Of a DNA stretch of 61,882 nucleotides, positions 25,928-34,797 are shown piece by piece; the first letter of the stretch is position 1, and every line of letters begins with the position of its first letter. The stretch covers positions 207,217 to 269,098 of the forward strand of contig NZ_KI928916.1 of the NCBI RefSeq assembly GCF_000521215.1, in the 5' to 3' direction. Source of the DNA: Labrenzia sp. DG1229 (GTDB lineage: Bacteria > Pseudomonadota > Alphaproteobacteria > Rhizobiales > Stappiaceae). The notes beneath the pieces are model-generated. The model was given only the letters and a program-made list of their open reading frames with translations. It ran no database searches and was not told where the DNA came from. Made by a program: the position numbers and the translations under genes.

Positions 25928-26996
25928 CTACAGCCTCGCAAAAATATCGTTTGCCAGGCGATGCGGGTTCGACCAACTGAGTTTCAGGCTGGACCAGAGA
26001 CCGGCCGCGACACCACGATTGGCGAGAATTGTGAGTGCGGCGCGTTTTTCCGGGCAAATGTAGAGAGCTGCGGTTGATCCGGCAGTACCGCCATCGTGAA
26101 AAAGCATCATGGGAGCGGTGGGTTCGAGCCTCATCGATAGCCACCCAAGGCATTGTGAAACCGGTTCTTTCTTTCCGCGCGGCCCAAGTCCGATCAATGG
26201 CTTTGCAGACCGTCTTACGGCGCGATCAAGAGTTGTTGTCGGGTCTGCGAGAGCGTCAGAAACCCTTGAAGAAAACAGGGCCAGATCACCTGCAGACGAA
26301 CGCAGGGCACCTGCGCCAGCCATAGCCTTGAACGTCCATGGCACAACAGGCCGCCCACGATTGTCATGTGGTCGGGCAAAACGTTTCTTTTGTTCCGGGC
26401 TCAGGCAGGCGGAGGTTTCATTCATCCCCAGAGGGACTAAAAGTTCATCCCGCAACATTTCATGAAACGGGCGTCTCTGACTGAGCGCCAGGACCTCACC
26501 CAGGAGCCCGAAAGCAAGGTTGGAATAGGCGTGCCCCGGTTTTTTGCTCGGCCCATCTGAGCGCCAGACCCGAAGCCAGGCTACGAGATCATCCCGAGAA
26601 AATTCAGAGTAGGGATCATCGCCGGCGCCTTGGATCATCGCCCTCCAGATCGGAATATGCAGGCGCGGCAATCCTGACATGTGCGTTGCCAGGCTCGAAG
26701 GGCGTGAGCTGAGGTGGTGCGCATGAAAATTCTTCGCACAGGTCCCTGATCGGGCGATCCGGGTCAATCTTGCCCTGCTCGGTTAACAGCGCCAGAAGCA
26801 GTGCGGTGAAGACCTTGGAAATCGATCCGATTTCAAAGATCAGGTCTTCAGGTGCACAGCCTGGCGTGTCTGCAGGATCGCCAAACAAACTGTAGACATT
26901 GTGGTCGCCGTGCAGAAAGCCGGTGACAGCAATGGACGAGTTTCCCTGATACGGGGCGATCAGTTTCTCAAGCTTATCCGGAAGGGCAAACGACAT
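25928..26996 (-). pseudogene. Serine beta-lactamase-like hydrolase (class C/EstB type), broken by a +1 frameshift near 26701
   Basis: The first reading (26996 down to about 26700) gives the N-terminal lobe with the catalytic S-x-x-K motif, FEIGSISKVFTALLLALLTE. The frame then fails, and the second reading resumes with SLATHMSGLPRLHIPIW and carries the YSNL segment (HAYSNLAFGLLGEVLAL, equivalent to Tyr-x-Asn). The late H-D-G-G-T loop FHDGGTAGSTAALYI is equivalent to KTG. Together they make about 356 residues of a beta-lactamase-superfamily esterase or peptidase. A surplus base in a run of three G residues (26700-26702, plus strand) explains the break. The substrate is unknown, and resistance to beta-lactams should not be assumed. 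Confidence 0.85.
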
Positions 26997-27313
26997 GTAT
27001 TGTGCCTACTCACTATGACGAGCACCAGATAATATGCCGCGGCGATAATTCAATCCGGATGTTCCGCTTGCCGTATGGTCAGATGGCACGGGTGCGCCCC
27101 GGATTTCCTTGATGGATGAATGAAACCCGGAACAAGGCGGAAACGTCTTCAGTCATGCCTGCCCATGGATTCCTGACGAATGCGAGGCTCACAATAAGCT
27201 TGTGAAGCTCATGTCGGTCTATTTCCGTACCGGGCGGCCACCTGGTGGTCGAAGGAACGCATGACAGATTTTTCCACGGGCAACAGTCGTTGTTGACTTT
27301 TCATTTAAAACTA

Positions 27314-27335
27314 TATAACTAGAAATATAGTTATA
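27314..27335. promoter_or_regulatory. ArsR-type operator upstream of arsR-permease operon
   Basis: TATAACTA and TAGTTATA are perfect 8-bp arms around six bases, ending 15 bp before the ArsR ATG at 27351. The architecture (arms plus six-base spacer) matches the operators at 21921 and 21966, but the sequence is different. Confidence 0.7.
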
Positions 27336-27350
27336 TTGAATGAGGCGAGA

Positions 27351-27648
27351 ATGGTACTGGAAGAAGCGGCGCAAGGGTTTGCTGCGCTGGGCTCGGAAGC
27401 CCGGCTACAGGTGGTGTTGACGTTGGTGAAGGCCGGGCAAACCGGCCTGACGGTTGGAGACATCCAGTCCCGAACAGGGATGGCGGCCTCCACGCTTGCC
27501 CATCATCTGAAGTTTCTTTCTTCCGCCGGCCTGGTGCTTCAGGAAAAGGAACGGCCGGTCGGTGATCAACCGCGCGGCCTTCGAACACCTTGAAAATCTC
27601 GCTGGATACATTCTCAAGGAATGCTGCGTGGACGAGGGCGGTTGCTAG
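27351..27648 (+). pseudogene. ArsR-family repressor, broken by a +1 frameshift near 27552
   Basis: The first frame gives an ArsR HTH (FAALGSEARLQVVLTLVKAG, TGMAASTLAHHLKFL and SSAGLVLQEKE). It would then end early in nonsense. The adjoining frame supplies the expected tail GRSVINRAAFEHLENLAGYI and KECCVDEGGC, whose cysteines resemble those of the ArsR at 21594. One surplus base after the codon at 27549 accounts for it. The start at 27351 has a GAGG box five bases upstream. A palindrome sits just ahead, and a permease and transglutaminase gene follow in the same direction. If the shift is real, the downstream operon would be constitutive. Confidence 0.83.
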
Positions 27649-27671
27649 CCCGGTCAGAAGGATGGACTGAA

Positions 27672-28787
27672 ATGTCAGACACGATCGAACGCATTGAGCT
27701 TGACCAGAATAGCGGCGGGGCAAGTTGCGGCGCCCCGAAGACTGCCTGCTGTACGGCACCGGCATCAAAATGGACCTGGAAGACATTTCCCGGCAAGGAC
27801 TACATTTTCTCGACTTGGGCCATCGTGCTCGGTGGTCCATTGCTGGTGCTGTTGCTTGACCAGATGCAGTTCGTCCCCTTCGTAACGTTTGCGATACAGG
27901 CCTTTCTGGGCACATTGCCCTATATCGCCTTTGCCGTCGCACTGATTGCCTGGCTGAAGGCTTCCGGCGCGGAGGCCTATGTCGGCCGGGCATTCGAAGG
28001 CCGCGAGACACAGGCCATTTTCCTGGCGGCTCTTTTCGGAGGCCTTGCGCCATTCTGTTCGTGTGAAGTCATCCCTTTCATAGCCGGTCTGCTGGCAGTC
28101 GGTGCGCCGCTCTCGGCAATCATGGCTTTCTGGCTGTCATCTCCGCTTATCGATCCGCCGACGCTGCTGATCACTGCCGGTGCTTTGGGCTGGCCCTTTG
28201 CCATCGGCAAAGCAGTATCCGCCGTCGCGCTTGGTCTTTTCGGCGGGTTTCTGGTCTCCGTGCTCCTGAAGACCGGAGCCTTTGCCAATCCTGTCAAGAT
28301 CGGGTCTTCAGCAAGCGGTTGCGGATGCGGGGCTTCACCGCAGACAGGCCGTCCCGTCTGGAAATTCTGGAGGGAAACCGAACGGACTGACAAGTTTTAC
28401 GTCGAGCTGAAGACAAATGCGCTCTTTCTGGTGAAGTGGCTTGCGCTTGCCTATGTTCTGGAAGCGGCACTCGTCACCTATGTGCCTGCCAACCTGATTG
28501 CCGGTGTTGTCGGCGGTGAGGGCGTCGGTTCGATCGCAATTTCCGCGCTGGTCGGCATGCCTGCGTACCTCAACAGCTATGTTGCACCGCCGCTATTGGC
28601 AGGCTTGATGGACCAGGGCATGAGCGCTGGTGCTGCAATGGCATTCATGATCGCCGGTGCTGTCAGCTCCATTCCGGCAATGGCTGCGGTCTGGTCTCTG
28701 GTGAAGCCGCAGGTCTTTGCCACCTATCTCGGGCTTGGTTTTGTCGGTGCGGTCTTGTCCGGTCTGATATTCCAGCTTGTCATTTGA
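27672..28787 (+). CDS. ArsP/DUF318-type permease with Cys clusters
   Basis: A membrane protein of 371 aa with about eight hydrophobic helices. The diagnostic FAPFCSCEVIPFIAG-like segment (here LAPFCSCEVIPFIAGLLAVG) is followed by SSPLIDPPTLLITAGALGWP, the signature of the permease family that includes the organoarsenical exporter ArsP. Cysteine clusters lie in the N-terminal tail (GASCGAPKTACC) and central loop (SGCGCGASP). A second half repeats the fold, ending with GMPAYLNSYVAPPLLAGL. Located after an ArsR gene, it probably exports a thiophilic metal species; the exact substrate is unknown. The start at 27672 is taken at MSDTIE because of an upstream AAGGA-type box. Confidence 0.9.
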   Translation: MSDTIERIELDQNSGGASCGAPKTACCTAPASKWTWKTFPGKDYIFSTWAIVLGGPLLVLLLDQMQFVPFVTFAIQAFLGTLPYIAFAVALIAWLKASGAEAYVGRAFEGRETQAIFLAALFGGLAPFCSCEVIPFIAGLLAVGAPLSAIMAFWLSSPLIDPPTLLITAGALGWPFAIGKAVSAVALGLFGGFLVSVLLKTGAFANPVKIGSSASGCGCGASPQTGRPVWKFWRETERTDKFYVELKTNALFLVKWLALAYVLEAALVTYVPANLIAGVVGGEGVGSIAISALVGMPAYLNSYVAPPLLAGLMDQGMSAGAAMAFMIAGAVSSIPAMAAVWSLVKPQVFATYLGLGFVGAVLSGLIFQLVI

Positions 28788-28797
28788 GGGACATGAC

Positions 28798-29646
28798 ATG
28801 CACACACACGTATCCGTCACTGTTGAACCGCACGAAGCTGCGACCCGAACGCTGCTTGTGCCGGTCGGACTGCCGACACCGCACCAGATACCGGTTCATT
28901 TCGATGTCACCGGCGGGAGATTCTCCCTGACGGGCGAAGAGACAACCGGCCAGATTGCGGCCCTCGTTTCACCTGAGCCGAGGGAACCGGTCGAGGTTCG
29001 GTTTTCGTTCAAGGAAGGGGGTCCGGGTTATCCGGGCGCCATTTTTGAACCGCATCGCAACAGATATACGCAGGCGGCCGAAGACCTTGTCTTCGATGCG
29101 ATCAATATCTCCGAAACGCAGCCGGATGGACATGCTGCCATTCAGGCCCTGGTGAATGCAGCTGCGGAAAAGTTCCGGTATGCCCATCCGGAGGTTCGTT
29201 TCAATGATGGGTGTGATGAGGTGCCGTATCTCGCCTGCGGATTGACCGAAGGTTCGTGTATCGACATCAATACCTACCTGATTGCCTCCCTTCGGGCTGC
29301 CGGATATGAGGCCGGTTACATTACCGGTTATTTCTTCCCTGAAGAGAAAAGCGGCTGCTGTGAAGACGCCCACTGCTGGGTCGTGACCCGGCACGACGGG
29401 GTCGTTCTGGAATGGGATATTGCCCACCATCTGAAGATGGGAACGCGTGACGTCTGTTGTGGTCTCAATCCGAAACCGGGTGACAGGGTAGCCGTTGCCC
29501 ATTCCATGGGCCTGGGCTTTCCCGGACTCGGGATCTCCTGCGAGAAGCTGGTCAGCGAACCGGCATGGATCTCGAGCGATGGGCGGCTGGAGAAGGCAGA
29601 GGTCACAATCCGGCGGTTGATTGAGGAAACGTCGGCTGCAGCTTGA
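28798..29646 (+). CDS. Transglutaminase-like domain protein
   Basis: A 282-residue protein with a transglutaminase-like core. The nucleophile Cys is in EGSCIDINTYLIASLRAAGY, His in EDAHCWVVTR and Asp in VVLEWDIAHHLKMG. Extra cysteine pairs (SGCCED, DVCCGLN) are unusual for this family. Such proteins act as proteases, cross-linking enzymes or N-acetyltransferase-like hydrolases in bacteria. It starts 10 bp after the permease stop with a GAGGG box, so it belongs to the ArsR-permease operon. A metal-linked role (for example on a thiol peptide or conjugate) is an inference from that position and the cysteines. Confidence 0.88.
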   Translation: MHTHVSVTVEPHEAATRTLLVPVGLPTPHQIPVHFDVTGGRFSLTGEETTGQIAALVSPEPREPVEVRFSFKEGGPGYPGAIFEPHRNRYTQAAEDLVFDAINISETQPDGHAAIQALVNAAAEKFRYAHPEVRFNDGCDEVPYLACGLTEGSCIDINTYLIASLRAAGYEAGYITGYFFPEEKSGCCEDAHCWVVTRHDGVVLEWDIAHHLKMGTRDVCCGLNPKPGDRVAVAHSMGLGFPGLGISCEKLVSEPAWISSDGRLEKAEVTIRRLIEETSAAA

Positions 29647-29657
29647 TCCTGAACACT

Positions 29658-29695
29658 CAAAAGGCTTTCGTTTGTATTGAACGGAAGCCTTTTTG
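29658..29695 (+). terminator. Rho-independent terminator of ArsR-permease-transglutaminase operon
   Basis: AAAAGGCTTTCGTT pairs (with one mismatch) to AACGGAAGCCTTTTT around a short loop, followed by a T-rich tail, 12 bp beyond the stop codon. Confidence 0.85.
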
Positions 29696-29842
29696 TTGTT
29701 GCGTCAGATTAAGTTCCTAAAGCGATTTATCGGCGGATGCATCAGATCTTGGTTCCAATGCGGTCAATTGGCAACGTGGTTTGCCTTCCTGTTTGGAAGA
29801 AATACGAAGAGGCTTTTCGCACCAAACAAGGCTGCTGTGATT

Positions 29843-30901
29843 TCACCAGACCTGACCGCGTGCTGCGACCGGCACCGGGCCGATGATGTCGGTGCCACGA
29901 ATGCAATCTACATTGTCGAGCATATTGGCAACGACGCAGGCATGATTGGGAACGATTCTTACCCTGTCTCCGACGGCAAGGCGGATCGGGCCGCTCGATA
30001 AGATGCGGCCATGCTCCTCACTGAGCTGATCGATGGCGAGATCGTCTCGACCAAGAACATGGCCGTGACCCTGAAGGCCAAAGAGGTCACTCGTCAGGAC
30101 CTTGGATCCGGCGTCGACGATCGCATGGGTTTCGGATGGCACGGAGACGACTGTCGCAAGAACGGTCAAGGCACAGTCCTGCCATGTGCAGGTTCCGCGT
30201 GTGACCAGCGAACGGTCGTTGTAGACATAGGTGCCGATCCGGTGCTCTGTGACCGGGGTGGCGAGATGTGCGTGCCACATATCCTGTGATCCGCCCGAGG
30301 AAACCCGATCAACTTTCAATCCCTGAGATTCGATCAGGCTTCTGGTTTCGCTCAGCCAGTCCGCGGCGCTGGTTACACCACCGACGGGAGGAAAGGTCAT
30401 GAGGCCGGCGAATCTCAGACCGGGGAGTTCGGCGATGCGGCGTGCAAGACCGGCGGCATCAGCCGGACTTGCAACGCCGCAGCGATCGGCGCCGGTGTTG
30501 CATTCGACCAGAACAGACAGGGGTTCGGCGGCATCGGCAAACGCCTGGCTCAAGCCTGTGGCAACAATCTCGTTGTCGGCGACTACCGAGACCCTGACCC
30601 TTTCGGAAAGAGATCGCAGACGCGCAGTCTTCATGTCACCCAGAATATTGTAGGTGATCAGGACATCGTCGATCCCGCCTTCAGCAATCATGGCTTCTGC
30701 CTCACTGATCTTCTGGCAGGTAATTCCTATGGCGCCTTGTGCTACCTGGTACTTCGCCAGGGACGGGATCTTGTGCGTCTTGACATGCGGGCGAAGTTTC
30801 AGTCCGTGTTCGTCGCAATAGTCCTGGTATTTGCGGATGTTGGCCTCGGCAATGTCCAGATCAACAAGGACTGAAGGTGTGTCGAGGGTTGGAAAAATCA
30901 T
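29843..30901 (-). CDS. D-threonine aldolase/D-serine dehydratase-like PLP enzyme (DSD1 family)
   Basis: A fold-type III PLP enzyme related to alanine racemase. The N-terminal barrel carries the Schiff-base Lys in LRPHVKTHKIPSLAKYQ, and later PLP contacts ECNTGADRCGV and VSSGGSQDMWHAHLATPV. The C-terminal domain has NHACVVANM, the His-x-Cys metal site of D-threonine aldolase and D-serine dehydratase enzymes. The 4-bp ATGA overlap with the upstream M81 gene shows translational coupling. In this TRAP-linked operon the enzyme probably splits or deaminates a D-3-hydroxyamino acid released or imported by its neighbours (inference). Confidence 0.92.
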   Translation of the reverse strand: MIFPTLDTPSVLVDLDIAEANIRKYQDYCDEHGLKLRPHVKTHKIPSLAKYQVAQGAIGITCQKISEAEAMIAEGGIDDVLITYNILGDMKTARLRSLSERVRVSVVADNEIVATGLSQAFADAAEPLSVLVECNTGADRCGVASPADAAGLARRIAELPGLRFAGLMTFPPVGGVTSAADWLSETRSLIESQGLKVDRVSSGGSQDMWHAHLATPVTEHRIGTYVYNDRSLVTRGTCTWQDCALTVLATVVSVPSETHAIVDAGSKVLTSDLFGLQGHGHVLGRDDLAIDQLSEEHGRILSSGPIRLAVGDRVRIVPNHACVVANMLDNVDCIRGTDIIGPVPVAARGQVW

Positions 30902-32364
30902 GCAAGTTCCTCTTGATGGGGATCTTCAACCATTGGCCAGAGCGCGCGCTTCAATCGTGTGTAGGCAGTCCGGCGCGGGTCGTTAGGATACGGCCCATCG
31001 ATGGCGGCATAAAGAATTTCTCCTGCGATCGGGGCAAATGCACCGTGGAAATGATTGGTGGACTTGACGATCAGGATACGCTTTCGGCTGATATCGACAC
31101 CGAGATTGGTGAAAAGATCGGGCGAAAAGGCCTGGGAACGGTTGGTGTTCAGGACAATGTCGAGATCACCGATCCGGATAGCCGCGCTGTTGCCGAGGGG
31201 GACGACAGACGTACCGAAGCTCTGCACGGCATTTTCGACAAGCCTGATCACCTTGACCGTTGCATCGATCGGCTGACCGGCATGTGCAGAAGTTTTGCCC
31301 CCGAACCGGAGGTCGAATTCCGCCCCTTCACCGGCCGCAAAGCAGAGGCGGACCGCCATCGGGTCCCAGATCGTGCCGACCGCGACACCCTTGAGGCCCA
31401 GTTCCATCACGTGTCGCAGCATGATGGTCGAGTCACCAGCAACGCCACCGCCGGGATTGTCCCAGACATCAGCGATAACGACCGGAGATCTGGAGCTGGC
31501 GCCGGCGCGCCTGAGGGCTTCATGAGGTGCGAGAAACTCAGGTGCCGCCCGTCCTCGAAAACTGAAGAGTTCCATGCCGAGATCGCGCGCCAGCCGGTCC
31601 CCTTTCGCTTTTTCATTGTTTGTCACCACGATAATCCTGGCACCGAGATCAGGTGAATCTCCAGCCATGAAACCGTGGATTACGGACGCCGACAGGATGT
31701 TTCCTGACTGCTCCAGCTGTTTCAGCTTGTCGATGAAGCCGCGCATGGGCTGAATGCTGGTTGGGAGCACATCGATCATTCGGACATCAAAGACGCTGGT
31801 TGCAGGGGTAATTTCTCCGCTCGCGGATTTGAGCGTCAAGTCGACACATGCCTCCCCGGCCTCCACGAAATCGGTGTGCGGAAATTCCTTGAAGACTGTG
31901 ATTACGTCGGCGTTGCGTACCCTTTTTTCACTCAGGTGACTGTGCGGATCGAAGCTTGCTCCAACCCGGCAGTCAGGACCGACAATCTGTCTCACGGCTT
32001 CCAGCAGATCTCCTTCGCAGTCGACGCAGCCATCGGCGATCATGGCGCCGTGCAAACCGAATATCGCGGCATCGAGTGGCAACGCTGCCTTGAGCTGATC
32101 GAGAACTTCATTGCGCAAACGCAGCCAGGTCGGCGCGTTGACGAGCCCGCCGGGCTCCGCCCAGGTTGCGGTGCCTTCAATCAATTCGATGCTGTCTTCG
32201 GCAGCTCGCTTTCTCAGGGCGGGAAACACCGCGCTGCAAAGTGTTGGGGTTGCCGGATGCTGTCCAGGTGGCGCGTAGAAGCTTTGTTCGAAGTCTGAGA
32301 AGTCCGTTCGCAGCGGTGAAAAAGTATTGGTTTCAGTTGCGATGGAAGCACAAAAAACGCGCAT
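30898..32364 (-). CDS. M81-family (MlrC-like) metallopeptidase
   Basis: The 488-residue protein has the two-domain architecture of MlrC, the microcystin-degrading enzyme. DUF1485 starts MRVFCASIATETNTFSPLRT, and metal ligands are in GLHGAMIADGCVDCEGDLLE and DPHSHLSEK. The second domain has DVWDNPGGGVAGDSTIMLRH and a late STNHFHGAFAPIAGEILY. Family members hydrolyse linear peptides or unusual amide bonds with zinc. It lies between dctP and the D-threonine aldolase-like gene, overlapping the latter by four bases. Its partner genes suggest hydrolysis of an imported compound with a D-hydroxyamino acid part. No microcystin pathway is implied. Confidence 0.92.
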   Translation of the reverse strand: MRVFCASIATETNTFSPLRTDFSDFEQSFYAPPGQHPATPTLCSAVFPALRKRAAEDSIELIEGTATWAEPGGLVNAPTWLRLRNEVLDQLKAALPLDAAIFGLHGAMIADGCVDCEGDLLEAVRQIVGPDCRVGASFDPHSHLSEKRVRNADVITVFKEFPHTDFVEAGEACVDLTLKSASGEITPATSVFDVRMIDVLPTSIQPMRGFIDKLKQLEQSGNILSASVIHGFMAGDSPDLGARIIVVTNNEKAKGDRLARDLGMELFSFRGRAAPEFLAPHEALRRAGASSRSPVVIADVWDNPGGGVAGDSTIMLRHVMELGLKGVAVGTIWDPMAVRLCFAAGEGAEFDLRFGGKTSAHAGQPIDATVKVIRLVENAVQSFGTSVVPLGNSAAIRIGDLDIVLNTNRSQAFSPDLFTNLGVDISRKRILIVKSTNHFHGAFAPIAGEILYAAIDGPYPNDPRRTAYTRLKRALWPMVEDPHQEELA

Positions 32365-32391
32365 GGATACCCCGGCTTGAAATGAAAGAGC

Positions 32392-32419
32392 GGCGAGGGG
32401 AGCCGGAGCACCCCCCGCC
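32392..32419 (-). other. GC-rich hairpin between dctP and M81 gene
   Basis: On the minus strand GGCGGGGG pairs with CCCCTCGCC around a short loop, just after the dctP stop codon. A weak T-rich tail follows. Hairpins here often protect the binding-protein transcript and lower expression of the genes after it; that role is inferred. Confidence 0.6.
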
Positions 32420-32436
32420 TGGGAGGACCTGTCAGA

Positions 32437-33483
32437 TCAGTTCAGGTAACTGCTGTTGTTGGCCGCGTCGACCTCGCTCTTGAACAGACCCAGAAGCTCG
32501 GACGCCTTTGCGTCGAGGTTCTCGGCTACGTGGGATTCAAAAGCCGGTTGGGTTGCTCCAGCCATCGCCTTGCGCTGGTCGTCGGTCAAGGCGGTGACCT
32601 CGATCTTGTCCATCAGGCCAGCAAGGCCACGGTCGGACGCTTCGATGATCCGGGAAAGGCCCCGACTGGCTGCGACGCAGTTTTCCGCAGCCACGCGAAG
32701 GGTTTGCTGTTCCGCATCGCTCAGGCCTTCGAAGAAGGCGCGGTTGACCATGAATGTGTAAGGTGAAAACAGGTGGTTGGTCAGCGTCATGTACTTTTGA
32801 ACCTCTGCGAAATTCGCAAAGGAAATGATCGGAACCGGGTTCATCTGGCCATCGATCACACCTGTCTGCAGTCCGGAATAGACCTCGCCCCAGCTGAGCG
32901 GATAGGCTTCAGCGCCCAGCGCCTGAACGATCTTCTGGTGCGAAGGCAGCGTCATGGTACGGATGCGGATGCCGTCGAAGTCGGCAAGGTCCGCAATCGG
33001 ACGCTGGGAATTCGTGACCGCGAAGAAGCCTCCTGTGTCCGGAAAACCGAGCACAACAACATCACCGAGTGCTTCCTCGATGTCCGCCGCAAGGGCTTCG
33101 CCGAAGGGCCCGTCAAAAACGGAATAGGTCGACGCATTGTTGGCAAATGCGAAAGGCAGGTTCAACACGTCGATACGCGGATAGTAGCTGGCAAGGGCGC
33201 CTGTAGACGTCAGCGTTGCCTGAATGACACCGTCGCGAACCTGCTGGACGTGTTCGGCTGCGGAACCAAGCTGGTTGGAGCCGAAGACCTCGACTGTCAC
33301 ACTGCCGTTGGTGTCGGCTGCGACGATGTTGGAAAAGACTGCGGTGCAGGCGTGCGCCGGGTTTTCAAACGGGTCGGTCTTGTTGTCGTGACCGAAGCGG
33401 ATCACACCGCCGTCGGCGAGTGCCGTGGTCACCGTCAGCGCCGCTATGGCGCCTGCAACGAGCCCTATTTTCAAAGTCTTCAT
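32437..33483 (-). CDS. dctP: TRAP transporter solute-binding protein
   Basis: The periplasmic receptor of a tripartite ATP-independent transporter. A signal peptide (KTLKIGLVAGAIAALTVTTA, cleaved after ALA) is followed by a DctP domain: IRFGHDNKTDPFENPAH, DIEEALGDVVVLGF, and the ligand-contact region LADFDGIRIRTMTLPSHQ with R in the conserved carboxylate-binding position. Then come WGEVYSGLQTGVIDGQMNPV and further family motifs. About 348 aa is normal. The start at 33483 follows GAGGAGG. It follows dctQ and dctM on the same strand. Ligand probably an acidic organic compound; exact identity is unknown. Confidence 0.94.
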   Translation of the reverse strand: MKTLKIGLVAGAIAALTVTTALADGGVIRFGHDNKTDPFENPAHACTAVFSNIVAADTNGSVTVEVFGSNQLGSAAEHVQQVRDGVIQATLTSTGALASYYPRIDVLNLPFAFANNASTYSVFDGPFGEALAADIEEALGDVVVLGFPDTGGFFAVTNSQRPIADLADFDGIRIRTMTLPSHQKIVQALGAEAYPLSWGEVYSGLQTGVIDGQMNPVPIISFANFAEVQKYMTLTNHLFSPYTFMVNRAFFEGLSDAEQQTLRVAAENCVAASRGLSRIIEASDRGLAGLMDKIEVTALTDDQRKAMAGATQPAFESHVAENLDAKASELLGLFKSEVDAANNSSYLN

Positions 33484-33510
33484 AAGTACCTCCTCTGTTG
33501 AAGACATGGC

Positions 33511-34797
33511 CTATTGGGCAAATCCGAAAGCGCGGGGCAGGAACAGCGCCGCATCCTCCCAGAAAGCAAACAGGAACAGGATTGTGATTTCCGCGATCAG
33601 GAACGGGGTCAGCTTGACGGCAATCCGTTCGAGCTTTTCCCCGGTGACCGAAGACAAAACGAATAGGCACGCCCCGACCGGCGGGGTCATGAGCGAAATG
33701 TTGAGTGCCAACACGAAGATGATACCGGCATGGATCGGCTCCAGACCGATCTGTTCTGTCAACGGGACCAGAACAGGCGCCAGGATGATCAGAATGGCGG
33801 TGATGTCCATCACCATTCCGACAACCAGCAGGATGCAGATGATGATGGCGATCACAGCATATGGATTTTCGGATATGCCAAGGACGGCTCCGGCAATTTC
33901 CTGGGGAATGCGCTCAAAGCTCATCCACCAGCCGAGAATGCCGGCAAAGGCGATGATGACAAATATCACGCCGGTAATCCGGGCAGTTCGAACCAGCATG
34001 GAATAGAAACTGCGTGCCGACAGCGTGCGATAGACGAAGAGGCCGATGAAAAGTGCGTAGGCGACCGCGATCGAGGCGGCTTCGGTAGGTGTGACAACGC
34101 CACCCAGAATGCCGCCGAGGATGATGACAGGCATCAGCAGGGCAGTGAGCGAAGACAGGAATGTGTCCCAGACTTCCCGTATGGTGGCACCACGTGCCGC
34201 CTTGGGCAGATTTTCACGCTTGCCGCCGACTACGATTACGCCCATGCAGACGAGACAGATGACGAGGCCCGGCAAGATACCCGCGGCGAACAGCCCGCCG
34301 ATGGAAACGCCCATAAGCGAGCCGTAGACAACCATGAGACCGGATGGCGGGATGGTTGGGCCGATGATCGAACCGGCAGCCGTGACGGCGCAGGCGTAAT
34401 CGCGGGAATAGCCTTCCTTTTCCATGGCAGGCACAAGCGTGCGACCGAAGGCGGCGGCATCTGCCGTCGCTGAACCCGTCAGGCCGGCAAAGAACACCGA
34501 AGCCAGCATATTCGTATGTGCCAGTCCACCGCGGAAGCGTCCGACAAGGACCTGCGCCAGCTTGACCAGCCGATCAGTTATACCGATGCCGTTCATGATC
34601 TCGCCGGCAAGGATGAAGAAGGGCATCGCCAGGAATGGAAAGATGTTCAATCCGTTGAAGATCTTGCTTGGCCCGATGGCCAGGAAGTTCGGACCGCCGC
34701 CCATGTCTATCAGGCCGACAACACCGGCCAGGCCAATCGCGAAGCCGATAGGCATGCCGAACAGGATCAGGAGTACGAATGTAACGGCGACAATCAT
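33511..34797 (-). CDS. dctM: TRAP transporter large permease
   Basis: The 428-residue membrane protein has about 12 helices and DctM signatures. It starts VTFVLLILFGMPIGFAIGLA, contains GLTGSATADAAAFGRTLVPA and VTAAGSIIGPTIPPSGLMVV, and ends with LTPFLIAEITILFLFAFW. It couples solute uptake to the sodium gradient. Its ATG overlaps the dctQ stop by four bases. It lies 28 bp upstream of dctP, so the order is dctQ-dctM-dctP, with an M81 hydrolase and D-threonine aldolase-like enzyme behind. Confidence 0.96.
   Translation of the reverse strand: MIVAVTFVLLILFGMPIGFAIGLAGVVGLIDMGGGPNFLAIGPSKIFNGLNIFPFLAMPFFILAGEIMNGIGITDRLVKLAQVLVGRFRGGLAHTNMLASVFFAGLTGSATADAAAFGRTLVPAMEKEGYSRDYACAVTAAGSIIGPTIPPSGLMVVYGSLMGVSIGGLFAAGILPGLVICLVCMGVIVVGGKRENLPKAARGATIREVWDTFLSSLTALLMPVIILGGILGGVVTPTEAASIAVAYALFIGLFVYRTLSARSFYSMLVRTARITGVIFVIIAFAGILGWWMSFERIPQEIAGAVLGISENPYAVIAIIICILLVVGMVMDITAILIILAPVLVPLTEQIGLEPIHAGIIFVLALNISLMTPPVGACLFVLSSVTGEKLERIAVKLTPFLIAEITILFLFAFWEDAALFLPRAFGFAQ

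Noticed and set aside
25928..26996. Two separate genes instead of one serine hydrolase
   Set aside because: The S-x-x-K motif is in one frame and the Tyr-x-Asn and HDGGT segments in the other, in the order of one enzyme; a one-base shift joins them.
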